DNA of 64,000 bases, from positions 1,116,001 through 1,180,000 of the forward strand of contig KB899087.1 of NCBI GenBank assembly GCA_000378025.1, written 5' to 3'. The notes under the pieces were generated by a model that did no database searches, had not been told where the DNA came from, and saw only the letters and a program-made list of their open reading frames with translations. Position numbers and translations under genes: made by a program. Positions 29,771-38,188 of this stretch are shown here, in pieces. This DNA comes from Xanthobacteraceae bacterium 501b. GTDB lineage: Bacteria > Pseudomonadota > Alphaproteobacteria > Rhizobiales > Xanthobacteraceae. Numbering within the stretch: position 1 is the first letter of the stretch; the number at the start of each line of letters is the position of its first letter.

Positions 29771-30451
29771 ATGTCTCTCACTCTCGCCGAGTTGATGAAT
29801 GAACTGCCTCGTGATCCCGTCGAGGCCATGGCAGAGATCGTCGAACGCACCCGTGAAGCAGCCCGACGGGGGGAGATCGACGCCAGCATTCCAGTAATAT
29901 TGCTGCGAAAATTTTCGCAGAAATTTGATGTTGGATTCGCGGTAAAATCCACTGGCTCGTGGGAGGAGGAGTTCGGTTTATTTGCACGTCGTATCGATGA
30001 GGCAATGGAGAGAAAAAAGGTTGTCGACATCGATCTGATGGCAGAGTCCGAATTGGAGAGGTGGCAATCTGAGATTGAAGAAGAGACGTTCGGGTTTGCT
30101 TCGCTGAATAACAGTGAAAAAGAACAGATCGTAATTCATATTGAAAAGATAAGATCGTTTGTTGACGAAAGCAATCTTTCCCCAAAGAAAAAAGATAAGA
30201 TATTTGATAGACTTACATTGCTATATAATGAAATACTTCGTTCTAGAACGAAGACCGACGCGTTTTTTGCATTTCTGGCAGATCTGTCTTTTACTGCTGG
30301 AGAAATGGCGGAAAGGGCGAAGCCCGCTTTGGAAGAGTTCAAAGAGGTCTTGCGTATCGTGATGAAAAGTCGTGCTGATCAGGAGGGGGTTAAGCTCCCG
30401 AAGCAAGCCGACCTTCCCCAGTTGCCGGCCCCGAACGAGTCCGAGGACTGA
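29771..30451 (+). CDS. Low-G+C gene of unknown function between pdhB and pdhC
   Basis: Not recognised. 226 residues, no signal peptide or membrane helix, strongly helical and charged; acidic centre (ERWQSEIEEETFGFA), then KEQIVIHIEKIRSFVDESNL and a Lys-rich turn SPKKKDKIFDRL, a mildly hydrophobic stretch DAFFAFLADLSFTAG near 163-177, and a Pro-rich tail. It begins 3 bp after the pdhB stop and ends 3 bp before the pdhC ATG. By hand count, 29881-30360 is 42% G+C (203 of 480), falling to 29% at 30121-30240, against about two thirds for its neighbours. The first 30 and last 20 codons return to host composition. Codon use (AAA, AAT, ATA) also differs. Acquired gene, function unknown. Confidence 0.85.
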   Translation: MSLTLAELMNELPRDPVEAMAEIVERTREAARRGEIDASIPVILLRKFSQKFDVGFAVKSTGSWEEEFGLFARRIDEAMERKKVVDIDLMAESELERWQSEIEEETFGFASLNNSEKEQIVIHIEKIRSFVDESNLSPKKKDKIFDRLTLLYNEILRSRTKTDAFFAFLADLSFTAGEMAERAKPALEEFKEVLRIVMKSRADQEGVKLPKQADLPQLPAPNESED

Positions 30452-30454
30452 GTC

Positions 30455-31846
30455 ATGTCGATCGAAATCCTGATGCCGGCCCTGTCTCCCACCATGGAGA
30501 AGGGCAATCTGGCGAAATGGCTGAAGAAGGAGGGCGACAAGGTCGCCCCCGGCGACGTCATTGCCGAAATCGAGACCGACAAGGCCACGATGGAAGTCGA
30601 GGCCATCGACGAGGGCACGCTGGCGAAGATCCTGGTGCCGGAAGGCACCGCCGATGTGCCGGTGAACCAGCTCATCGCAGTGCTTGCCACCGAGGGCGAG
30701 GATGTGAAGGCGGTTGCCGCCGGCGGTGGGGCCGCTCCCGCCAAGGCGGAGGCGCCGAAGGAGGCGCCGAAGGAGGCGCCCACGGCTGAGGCCGCTCCGG
30801 CGGAAGCTCCCAAGGTCGATGCGCCGAAGGCAGAGGCCACCGCTGCGCCGGCCGCGTCGGCGCCAGCCGTCGCTCCCGCCGCATCCGGCGAGCGGGTCTT
30901 CGCGTCGCCGCTGGCCCGTCGCCTCGCCAAGGAAAAGGGCGTCGATCTTTCGGCGGTGAAGGGTTCCGGCCCGCATGGCCGCGTCGTCGCCGCCGATGTC
31001 GAGGCCGCCCCGGCCGGTGGCGCCGCCAAGGCCGCCGCCCCCGCTGCCGCCAAGCCGGCCGCCGCTGCCGCCGCACCGGCCGCCGCGCCGGTGTCGAACA
31101 GCGCGCTGCTGGAACAGGTGAAGGCCTATTACGAGCCCGGCACCTATGAGGAAATCCCGCTCGACGGCATGCGCCGCGTGATCGCCCAGCGCATGACTGA
31201 AGCCCGCCAGACGGTGCCCACCTTCTACCTCACCGTGGATTGCGACGTCGACGCGCTGCTGAAGCTGCGCGAGGAACTGAACAAGGCCGCCCCTGAAAAG
31301 GACGGCAAGGCCGCCTACAAGCTCTCGGTCAACGACTTTGTCATCAAGGCCTATGCGCTCGCCTTCCAGCAGGTGCCGGATGCCAACCAGGTGTGGGGCG
31401 GCGACCGCTACCTCAAGCTGAAGCATTCCGATATCGGCGTCGCGGTGGCGATCGATGGCGGCAAGGGCCTGCTCACCCCGATCATCCGCAAGGCCGAGAC
31501 CAAGACCCTTTCCGCGATCTCCAACGAGACCCGCGAACTCGCCACCCGCGCCCGCAATAAGAAGCTGGCGCCGGCCGAATATCAGGGCGGCTCCTCGGCG
31601 ATTTCCAATCTCGGCATGTTCGGGATCAAGGATTTCACCGCCATCATCAACCCGCCGCACGCCACCATCCTCGCGGTGGGGGCCAGTGAACAGCGGGCCG
31701 TGGTGAAGAAGGGCGAGCTGGCGGTGGCCACGGTCATGACCGTCACCATTTCCTGCGACCATCGCGTGATGGACGGCGCCATGGGCGCGCAGCTGATCGG
31801 CGCCTTTAAGGCGATCATCGAAAAGCCGATGTCGATGCTGGTCTGA
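30455..31846 (+). CDS. pdhC: Dihydrolipoamide acetyltransferase (PDH E2)
   Basis: Core of the pyruvate dehydrogenase complex, transferring acetyl from lipoyl to CoA. 463 residues: lipoyl domain 1-80 (lipoyl-lysine K43), long Ala/Pro/Lys linker, peripheral-subunit-binding domain (FASPLARRLAKEKGVDLSAVKGSGPHGRV, near 150-182), second linker, then the catalytic domain with VNDFVIKAYALAFQQVPDAN and the active-site DHRVMDG near the C terminus. It starts 3 bp after the low-G+C ORF. A CGTCAT...ATGACG palindrome separates it from lpd. Confidence 0.97.
   Translation: MSIEILMPALSPTMEKGNLAKWLKKEGDKVAPGDVIAEIETDKATMEVEAIDEGTLAKILVPEGTADVPVNQLIAVLATEGEDVKAVAAGGGAAPAKAEAPKEAPKEAPTAEAAPAEAPKVDAPKAEATAAPAASAPAVAPAASGERVFASPLARRLAKEKGVDLSAVKGSGPHGRVVAADVEAAPAGGAAKAAAPAAAKPAAAAAAPAAAPVSNSALLEQVKAYYEPGTYEEIPLDGMRRVIAQRMTEARQTVPTFYLTVDCDVDALLKLREELNKAAPEKDGKAAYKLSVNDFVIKAYALAFQQVPDANQVWGGDRYLKLKHSDIGVAVAIDGGKGLLTPIIRKAETKTLSAISNETRELATRARNKKLAPAEYQGGSSAISNLGMFGIKDFTAIINPPHATILAVGASEQRAVVKKGELAVATVMTVTISCDHRVMDGAMGAQLIGAFKAIIEKPMSMLV
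30470..30504 (+). repeat. 35-bp exact direct repeat, copy in pdhC
   Basis: Partner of 28367-28401 in pdhB, in the same reading phase at the start of the lipoyl domain. Confidence 0.9.
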
Positions 31847-31850
31847 TCCT

Positions 31851-31931
31851 CGTCATGGCCGGGCTTGTCCCGGCCATCCACGTCTTTCGCACGGCGCGCC
31901 GGGCATTCCCCAGGCCGGCCTTGGCATGACG
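31851..31931. repeat. Intergenic palindrome between pdhC and lpd
   Basis: 81 bp bounded by CGTCAT (31851-31856) and ATGACG (31926-31931). The left half is a 9-bp perfect hairpin with a CTTGT loop (31855-31877); the right half pairs less well. It has the same architecture as 23612-23702. It begins 4 bp after the pdhC stop and its right end sits 11 bp before the lpd ATG, so it lies inside the transcribed PDH operon. Confidence 0.75.
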
Positions 31932-31942
31932 GAAGAATTCAC

Positions 31943-33361
31943 ATGGCGAACAACTACGACGTCCTCTTCATCGGTTCCGGCCCCGGCGGCTATGTCGGCG
32001 CCATCCGCGCCGCCCAGCTCGGCCTCAAGGTCGCGGTGGTGGAGCGCCAGTACATGGGCGGCATCTGCCCGAACTGGGGTTGCATCCCGGCCAAGGCGCT
32101 GCTGCGCTCGGCCGAGATCTTCCACTATATCGAGCACGCAAAGGATTACGGGCTCGTCGCCGAGAAGGCCGGGGTGGACATAGCGGGCGTGGTCAAGCGC
32201 TCGCGCGGCATCTCCGCCCAGATGAGCAACGGCGTCGCTTTCCTGCTGAAGAAGAACAAGGTCGACGTGATCTGGGGGCAGGCGACCCTCACCGCCCCCG
32301 GCAAGGTCACGGTCGCGGCCGCCACCGAGCCGGCGCCGAAGGGCGCCTTGCCGGTGGGCGAGTACACCGCCAAGAACATCGTCATCGCCACCGGCGCCCG
32401 CCCGCGCGCGCTGCCGGGCATCGAGCCGGACAGACGCCTGATCTGGACCTATTTCGAGGCGCTGGCCCCGGCCAGCGTGCCGAAGTCGCTGCTCATCATG
32501 GGCTCGGGCGCCATCGGCGTCGAATTCGCCACCTTCTACAAGACGATGGGCTCGGATGTGACCATCGTCGAGCTGCTGCCGCAGATTCTGCCCGTCGAGG
32601 ATGCCGAGATCGCCGAGCATGCCCGCAAGCGTTTCGAGAAGCAGGGCATCAAGATCCTCACCGGCGCCAAGGTCTCGAAGGTGGTGAAGGGCGCGGACAA
32701 CGTCACCGCCACGGTCGAGACGACCGACGGCAAGGTGCAGACCCTGACCGCCGACCGGCTGATCTCCGCCGTCGGCGTGGTCGGCAATATCGAGAATCTC
32801 GGCCTTGAGACGCTCGGCGTGAAGACCGATCGCGGCTGCGTGGTGGTGGACGGCCTGTGCCGCACCAATGTGCCCGGCGTCTGGGCGATCGGCGATGTCG
32901 CCGGCCCGCCCATGCTGGCGCACAAGGCCGAGCATGAGGGCGTGATCGCCGCCGAGGCCATCGCCGGCAAGCACGCCCACGCGATGGACAAGCTGATGAT
33001 CCCCGGCTGCACCTATTGCATGCCGCAGATCGCCTCGGTCGGCCTCACCGAGGCGAAGGCCAAGGAAGCCGGCTTCGAGCTCAAGGTCGGCCGGTTCTCC
33101 TTCATCGGCAATGGCAAGGCGGTGGCGCTGGGCGAGCCCGACGGGCTGGTCAAGACCATTTTCGATGCCAAGACCGGGCGCCTGCTCGGCGCGCATCTGG
33201 TCGGCGCGGAAGTCACCGAACTTATCCAGGGCTTCGTGCTGGCGATGAATCTGGAAACCACCGAGGAAGAGCTGATCAACGCGGTCTTCCCGCACCCCAC
33301 GGTTTCTGAAACGATGCATGAGAGCGTGCTCAGCGCCTATGGGCGCGCGATTCATATGTAG
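31943..33361 (+). CDS. lpd: Dihydrolipoamide dehydrogenase (PDH E3)
   Basis: FAD-dependent reoxidation of dihydrolipoyl groups. 472 residues. FAD-binding GSGPGGYVGAIRAAQLG; redox-active disulfide in GGICPNWGCIPAKALL (CPNWGC rather than the more common CLNVGC, with the same Cys spacing); NAD-binding GSGAIGVEFATFY; the His-Glu pair in FPHPTVSETMHESVL. The start at 31943 gives the expected MANNYDVLFIGSGPGG opening; the frame from 31865 crosses the palindrome. Its position after pdhC makes it the PDH-specific E3. Confidence 0.97.
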   Translation: MANNYDVLFIGSGPGGYVGAIRAAQLGLKVAVVERQYMGGICPNWGCIPAKALLRSAEIFHYIEHAKDYGLVAEKAGVDIAGVVKRSRGISAQMSNGVAFLLKKNKVDVIWGQATLTAPGKVTVAAATEPAPKGALPVGEYTAKNIVIATGARPRALPGIEPDRRLIWTYFEALAPASVPKSLLIMGSGAIGVEFATFYKTMGSDVTIVELLPQILPVEDAEIAEHARKRFEKQGIKILTGAKVSKVVKGADNVTATVETTDGKVQTLTADRLISAVGVVGNIENLGLETLGVKTDRGCVVVDGLCRTNVPGVWAIGDVAGPPMLAHKAEHEGVIAAEAIAGKHAHAMDKLMIPGCTYCMPQIASVGLTEAKAKEAGFELKVGRFSFIGNGKAVALGEPDGLVKTIFDAKTGRLLGAHLVGAEVTELIQGFVLAMNLETTEEELINAVFPHPTVSETMHESVLSAYGRAIHM

Positions 33362-33394
33362 TCCGGGCGCTAAGCCCGGCGGCGGGAGCCTGCC

Positions 33395-33673
33395 ATGGAA
33401 GCGGATACCTATGCGGCCCTGAACCAGCCGGGCGTCGGCTGGTTCACCATGATCATCATCGGCCTTCTCGCCGGCTACATCGCCGAGAAGGTGACGGACA
33501 GTGACCATGGGCTGTTTGCCAACCTTCTGTTCGGCCTGATCGGTGCCTTTCTCGGCAAATATCTCGCCGAGATGGCGGCGATCCCGGTCTTCGGCTTCTT
33601 CCGCACCCTGATCGCCGCCACGGTCGGCGCCATCATCGTGCTGTTCCTGTGGCGGAAGATTCGCGGGCGATAG
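33395..33673 (+). CDS. GlsB/YeaQ/YmgE-family membrane protein
   Basis: Transglycosylase-associated/GlsB family, 92 residues, about three membrane helices (WFTMIIIGLLAGYIAEKV, LFANLLFGLIGAFLGKYL, TLIAATVGAIIVLFLW). Family members are often stress-induced; molecular role unknown. The first 14 residues are a polar extension. It lies between lpd and lipA on the same strand. A 9-bp GC hairpin without a T run (33683-33705) follows the stop. Confidence 0.85.
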   Translation: MEADTYAALNQPGVGWFTMIIIGLLAGYIAEKVTDSDHGLFANLLFGLIGAFLGKYLAEMAAIPVFGFFRTLIAATVGAIIVLFLWRKIRGR

Positions 33674-33809
33674 GCGGTATCCGTGCCGCGCCATGCGCGC
33701 GGCACAAGGCGGATGCCTGCGGCGCCCCCTTTCGCCCGTCGGCCGTGAGGCTTAACTGTGGGGCAGGCGGCGTGTGCCGCGTGCCTCGAATGCAGCCAGC
33801 GGAACACCA

Positions 33810-34802
33810 ATGGTCGTCGTTCTCAACACTCTCAACCGCGCTTTAGAGAAACCCCGCCACCCTGAGAAGGCGAAGCGGGCGGAAACGCCTGTTCTGAAGA
33901 AGCCGGACTGGATCCGCGTGCGCGCCCCCGGCACGCCCGGCTGGCAGGAGACGGCGGATATCGTCCGCGCCAACGGCCTCGTCACCGTGTGCGAGGAGGC
34001 GAGCTGCCCCAATATCGGTGAGTGCTGGCAGAAGAAGCACGCCACCTTCATGATCATGGGCGACACCTGCACCCGCGCCTGTGCCTTCTGCAATGTCCGC
34101 ACCGGCATGCCCGGCCCGCTGGACCGCGACGAGCCGCAGAAGGTGGCGGACGCGGTGGCGAAGCTCGGGCTGGAGCATGTGGTCGTCACCTCGGTGGACC
34201 GCGACGATCTTGCCGACGGCGGCGCCGAGCATTTCGCCCGCACCATCCGCGCCATCCGCGCCACCAGCCCGAAAACCACCATCGAAATCCTCACCCCGGA
34301 CTTCCTGCGCAAGGAGGGGGCGCTGGAGGTGGTGGTGGCGGCGCGTCCTGACGTGTTCAACCACAATCTGGAATGCGTGCCCTCGCTCTATCTCAAGGTG
34401 CGGCCGGGCGCCCGCTACTTCCATTCGCTGCGCCTCTTGCAGCGGGTGAAGGAGCTGGACCCGACCATCTTCACCAAGTCCGGCATCATGGTGGGGCTGG
34501 GCGAGGTGCGGCACGAAGTGCTGCAGTTGATGGACGATCTGCGCTCGGCCGAGATCGACTTCATGACGATCGGCCAGTACCTCCAGCCGACCCGCAAGCA
34601 CCACCCCGTCATGGCCTTTGTGACGCCGGAGGACTTCAAGTCCTATGAGACGGTGGCCTATGCCAAGGGCTTCCTCATGGTCTCGTCGAGCCCGCTGACC
34701 CGCTCCTCGCACCATGCCGGCGAGGATTTCGCCCGGCTGCGCGCGGCGCGGGCCAGCAAGGTCGCGCTCGTTCCGTCCGTGGCGGCGGCGGTTCCTGCCT
34801 GA
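33810..34802 (+). CDS. lipA: Lipoyl synthase LipA
   Basis: Radical-SAM enzyme that inserts two sulfurs into octanoyl groups bound to the lipoyl domains of PdhB, PdhC and others. 330 residues. Auxiliary cluster ligands in [16 protein letters not shown] cluster CTRACAFC (CxxxCxxC); [11 protein letters not shown] near the C terminus carries the conserved RSSxxA. The start at 33810 is an ATG after GCGGAACA; an upstream frame to 33774 adds 12 residues. Its place at the end of the PDH cluster is functionally coherent. Confidence 0.97.
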   Translation: MVVVLNTLNRALEKPRHPEKAKRAETPVLKKPDWIRVRAPGTPGWQETADIVRANGLVTVCEEASCPNIGECWQKKHATFMIMGDTCTRACAFCNVRTGMPGPLDRDEPQKVADAVAKLGLEHVVVTSVDRDDLADGGAEHFARTIRAIRATSPKTTIEILTPDFLRKEGALEVVVAARPDVFNHNLECVPSLYLKVRPGARYFHSLRLLQRVKELDPTIFTKSGIMVGLGEVRHEVLQLMDDLRSAEIDFMTIGQYLQPTRKHHPVMAFVTPEDFKSYETVAYAKGFLMVSSSPLTRSSHHAGEDFARLRAARASKVALVPSVAAAVPA

Positions 34803-34804
34803 CC

Positions 34805-35272
34805 ATGCCGTCCTTCACCAACAAGCGGCGCGTGCGCCACTCCGCCACCGACATGTTCGAGCTGGTGGCGGATGTGGAGCGCTACCCGGAATTCGTGCCG
34901 CTGTGCGAGAGCCTGCATGTGCGCCGCCGGGTGGCGAGCGGGGAGGGGGTCGACATCCTCGTCGCCGATATGAGCGTTGCCTACAAGATGTTCCGCGAGA
35001 GCTTCACCAGCCGGGTGACGCTCGACCGGCCGCGGCTCTCCATCGTGGTGGAATATCTCGACGGGCCGTTCAGCCGGCTGGAGAATCGCTGGACCTTCCG
35101 GCCGCTGGCAGATGGCGGCTGCGACGTCGAGTTCTTCATCTCCTATGAATTTCGCTCGCGCACGCTCGGCCTGTTGATGGGGGCGATGTTCGACGCCGCC
35201 TTCCGCCGCTTCGCCCAGGCCTTCGAGGAGCGCGCCGACGAGGTCTATGGCCGTCGCGCCGTCGCGAGGTAG
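34805..35272 (+). CDS. COQ10/RatA-type START-domain protein
   Basis: 155-residue member of the coenzyme Q-binding/RatA family (polyketide cyclase-like START fold). Opens with SFTNKRRVRHSATDMFELVADVERYPEFVPLC, the family hallmark, and ends with a long helix (GAMFDAAFRRFAQAFEERAD). In mitochondria COQ10 binds ubiquinone; Escherichia coli RatA was reported to affect ribosome association. For an alphaproteobacterium the COQ10 role is the more natural reading. It begins 2 bp after lipA and is convergent with pncC. Confidence 0.88.
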   Translation: MPSFTNKRRVRHSATDMFELVADVERYPEFVPLCESLHVRRRVASGEGVDILVADMSVAYKMFRESFTSRVTLDRPRLSIVVEYLDGPFSRLENRWTFRPLADGGCDVEFFISYEFRSRTLGLLMGAMFDAAFRRFAQAFEERADEVYGRRAVAR

Positions 35273-35276
35273 GGGG

Positions 35277-35780
35277 TCAGTCGCCGCCCGCCAGTTCCGC
35301 CAGCATGGCCAGTGCGGTGAGGACGGCCAGCCGCCGCACGCCGGCGCGGTCCTGGCCGGCGAACACCTCGCGGCGGGTGATCACCTTGCCCGAAGCGGTG
35401 CCGGCGGCGAAATGCACGAGGCCCACCGGCTTGTCGGCCGAGCCGCCGCCGGGGCCGGCAATGCCTGTTATGGAGACGCCGAGCGAGGTTTTTGCCGCCC
35501 GCAGCAGGCCGGCGACCATCTCGCGCGCCGTCTCCTCGCTCACCGCGCCATGCGCCGCCAGCGTCGCCGCCGAAACGCCCAGCATTTCCTGCTTGGCGTC
35601 GTTGGAATAGGTGACGAACCCGCGGTCCACCACGTCGGAGGAGCCGGCGATCTCGGTCAGCGCGCCGGCGACCAGGCCGCCGGTGCAGGATTCGGCGGTG
35701 GACACCGTCAGCCCGCGCGCCCGGCACAGATCGAGCACCCGGATCGCCTCTAATTCGATGGCTCGCTGCGCTTCATCCAT
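35277..35780 (-). CDS. pncC: CinA-family nicotinamide-nucleotide amidohydrolase (PncC)
   Basis: Deamidates NMN to nicotinate mononucleotide in pyridine nucleotide recycling. 167 residues, only the C-terminal CinA domain, without the N-terminal molybdopterin-like domain. Motifs: TAESCTGGLVAGALTEIAGSS and GIAGPGGGSADKPVGLVHFA. It starts 10 bp after the ispDF stop, so it is co-transcribed; this pair is common in alphaproteobacteria. Convergent with the COQ10-type gene, 4 bp between stops. Confidence 0.92.
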   Translation of the reverse strand: MDEAQRAIELEAIRVLDLCRARGLTVSTAESCTGGLVAGALTEIAGSSDVVDRGFVTYSNDAKQEMLGVSAATLAAHGAVSEETAREMVAGLLRAAKTSLGVSITGIAGPGGGSADKPVGLVHFAAGTASGKVITRREVFAGQDRAGVRRLAVLTALAMLAELAGGD

Positions 35781-35790
35781 GGCCGTCTCC

Positions 35791-36969
35791 TCAGTCGATC
35801 CAGGGCAGGCGGACGGTGGCGGCGGCCAGCGCGGCGATGCCCTCGCGCCGGCCGGTAAAGCCCAGGCGCTCGCTGGTCGTCGCCTTCACGCTGACGCGGG
35901 CCACCGCGATGTCGACAATCGCGGCGATCCGCTCGCGCATCGCCTCGCGGTGCGGGCCGATCTTCGGCGCCTCGCAGATCACCGTGGCATCGAGATGGGC
36001 GATGCGCCCGCCGGCCGCGCGCACCAGGGCGGCGGCATGGGCGAGAAACTGGTCGGAGGCCGCGCCCTTCCATTGCGGGTCGGAAGGCGGGAAATGATGG
36101 CCGATATCGCCGCTGCCGATGGTGCCGAGCAGGGCATCGGTCAGGGCGTGCAGCACCACATCGGCATCGGAGTGGCCGGCGAGGCCGAAATCATGCGCGA
36201 TGCGCAGCCCGCCCAGCACCACATGGTCGCCCGGCCCGAAGGCGTGTACGTCGAAGCCGGTGGCGGTGCGGACATCGGCAAGCTCGGCCAGCAGGCGGCG
36301 TTCGGCGGTCACGAAATCCTCCGGCGTGGTGAGCTTGAAATTGGCGGGATCGCCGGGGAAGCAGGCGACGGCGTGCCCGGCGGCCTCCGCCACGGCCGCG
36401 TCGTCGGTCAGGTCGTCAGTCCCCGCCTGCGCCCGGTGCGCCGCCAGGATGAGGTCGTAGCGGAAGGCCTGCGGCGTCTGGACGCTGCGGACGGCGTTGC
36501 GGTCGGGGCCGGTGGCGAGGAAGCCGGGCGCGGCCACCGCCTTCAGCGTGTCGACCAGCGCCAGCGCCGGCACGGCGGCGCCCGCCGTCGCGGCCGTAGC
36601 TATGGCCTGCGCCACCAGCCGGGGCGAGACGAAGGGCCGCGCCGCGTCGTGGATCAACACCAGTTCGGGCGGGTCCTGCGTCAGCGCTTCAAGCCCGGCG
36701 CGCACCGAGGCCTGCCGCGTGGCGCCGCCCGCGACCGGCGGGAGCACGCCTTCAAGGCCGGCGAGGGCCTCGGCGCAGAGGGCAGCATGTTCGGGTGAAA
36801 TGACCGGCAGCACATGGCGGATGCCTGCGTGGCCGAGAAAGCCGCGCAGCGTGTGGCGCAGCACCGGCACCCCGCCCAGCGGACGGTATTGCTTGGGCAA
36901 TCCCTCGCCCGCCCGCAGGCCATTGCCTGCCGCCACCACGATCACGTCGGTCCGCATCGCCAAACGCAT
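35791..36969 (-). CDS. ispDF: Bifunctional IspD/IspF of the MEP isoprenoid pathway
   Basis: Fuses 2-C-methyl-D-erythritol 4-phosphate cytidylyltransferase (N-terminal, about 1-230) and 2-C-methyl-D-erythritol 2,4-cyclodiphosphate synthase (C-terminal, about 238-392). IspD motifs: [34 protein letters not shown]. IspF motifs: [17 protein letters not shown] (metal ligands), [18 protein letters not shown] and [11 protein letters not shown]. The start at 36969 has GGAAGG at good spacing; an ATG 12 bp further in (36957) is the alternative. The fusion is standard in alphaproteobacteria. Divergent from dusB. Confidence 0.95.
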   Translation of the reverse strand: MRLAMRTDVIVVAAGNGLRAGEGLPKQYRPLGGVPVLRHTLRGFLGHAGIRHVLPVISPEHAALCAEALAGLEGVLPPVAGGATRQASVRAGLEALTQDPPELVLIHDAARPFVSPRLVAQAIATAATAGAAVPALALVDTLKAVAAPGFLATGPDRNAVRSVQTPQAFRYDLILAAHRAQAGTDDLTDDAAVAEAAGHAVACFPGDPANFKLTTPEDFVTAERRLLAELADVRTATGFDVHAFGPGDHVVLGGLRIAHDFGLAGHSDADVVLHALTDALLGTIGSGDIGHHFPPSDPQWKGAASDQFLAHAAALVRAAGGRIAHLDATVICEAPKIGPHREAMRERIAAIVDIAVARVSVKATTSERLGFTGRREGIAALAAATVRLPWID

Positions 36970-37079
36970 CCGCCCTTCCGCTGACTGCCGCTTCATCAGC
37001 GCAGACTTGCCCTGCCGGCTCGTTTAGCGCAAAAGCGGCACATATTTGCAAAAGATTTGACTTAAGCCCTTCGCATGGG

Positions 37080-37107
37080 TTGATGACGCGCTCGGCATGG
37101 CTATTAT
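37080..37107 (+). promoter_or_regulatory. Predicted sigma70-type promoter for dusB-ntr operon
   Basis: TTGATG (37080-37085), 16 bp, TATTAT (37102-37107), 49 bp before the dusB start. It is the clearest -35/-10 pair in the 187-bp ispDF-dusB divergent spacer. No NtrC-type or sigma54 (GG-N10-GC) element was found in it by eye. Confidence 0.45.
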
Positions 37108-37156
37108 CTAGGCACCGCTGGTCGGGCTTATTTAATGTGCATCGAGTGATCGCCGC

Positions 37157-38188
37157 TTGACCCTTTGTTTTTCTCCCGTCGGCAATCTGCAGATCGGCAC
37201 CGTGGCGGTGCCGGGGGCGGTCGTGCTCGCGCCGATGGCCGGCATCACCGACGCGCCGCTGCGGCGCATGGCCTTGCGCTACGGCGCTTCGCTGGCGGTG
37301 TCGGAAATGGTCGCCGCCGGCGCCTTCGAGACCGGGCATGAGGAAACCGTGCTGCGGGCGGAAGGAGCAGGGGTGGCGCTGCACGCCGTCCAGCTCGCCG
37401 GCAACGAGCCCGAATCGCTGGCCCGCGCCGCCCGTCTCGCGGAGGCCGCCGGCGCGGCGCTGATCGACATCAATATGGGCTGCCCGGCCAAGCGGGTGAC
37501 CACCGGGCTGGCCGGCTCGGCGCTGCTGCGCGACCTCGACCTCGCGACCCGCCTCATCGCGGCGGTGGTGGGGGCGGTGAGCGTGCCGGTGACGCTGAAG
37601 ACACGGCTCGGCTGGGACGGCGCGGCCACGGTGGCGCCGGAGCTCGCCCGCCGGGCCGAAACTATCGGCGTGCAGATGATCACCATTCACGGCCGCACAC
37701 GCTGCCAGTTCTACACCGGCCGGGCCGATTGGGCGGCGATCCGCGCGGTCAAGGATGTGGTCTCGATCCCCGTGCTCGCCAATGGCGATCTGGTGGCGAT
37801 CGAGGACGCGACCGCGATGCTCGCCGCGTCCGGCGCCGACGGGGTGATGATCGGCCGTGGCGCGCAGGGGCGTCCCTGGTTTCCCGGCCAGGTCGCCAGC
37901 TTCCTGCGCACCGGCCGGGCGCCGGCCGACCCGGCGCTGGCCGAGCAGCGCGACGTGCTGATCGAGCTCTATGAGGGCTGGCTGGGCCATTACGGGCGCG
38001 AGCTCGGCATGCGCTGCGCCCGCAAGCATATTGGCTGGTCGCTGGCTTCGGCCACAGCGAGCGCCGGCCGGTCCCCCGACGTCGCCGCCTCCTGGCGCCG
38101 GCAACTGCTTACCCTTGAGGATCCGGCGCGCGTCGTCACCGGAATCCGCGACGCCTATGACGACATTGGATGGAGAGAAGCTGCATGA
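37157..38188 (+). CDS. dusB: tRNA-dihydrouridine synthase DusB (NifR3)
   Basis: Flavin enzyme reducing uridines in the tRNA D-loop. 343 residues. [17 protein letters not shown] at the FMN site, [18 protein letters not shown] with the catalytic Cys, [17 protein letters not shown] and [11 protein letters not shown]. The start is a TTG at 37157, with an in-frame stop before any upstream ATG or GTG; a slightly later start cannot be excluded. The gene overlaps ntrB as ATGA, the classical nifR3-ntrB-ntrC arrangement. Confidence 0.94.
   Translation: MTLCFSPVGNLQIGTVAVPGAVVLAPMAGITDAPLRRMALRYGASLAVSEMVAAGAFETGHEETVLRAEGAGVALHAVQLAGNEPESLARAARLAEAAGAALIDINMGCPAKRVTTGLAGSALLRDLDLATRLIAAVVGAVSVPVTLKTRLGWDGAATVAPELARRAETIGVQMITIHGRTRCQFYTGRADWAAIRAVKDVVSIPVLANGDLVAIEDATAMLAASGADGVMIGRGAQGRPWFPGQVASFLRTGRAPADPALAEQRDVLIELYEGWLGHYGRELGMRCARKHIGWSLASATASAGRSPDVAASWRRQLLTLEDPARVVTGIRDAYDDIGWREAA

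Noticed and set aside
29771..30451. Mobile element carrying the low-G+C gene
   Set aside because: No terminal inverted repeats, target duplication, integrase or tRNA borders were found; boundaries coincide with coding boundaries only.
36969..37157. Sigma54 promoter or NtrC site before dusB-ntrB
   Set aside because: No GG-N10-GC element or paired NtrC dyad was seen in the 187-bp spacer; a sigma70-like pair fits better.
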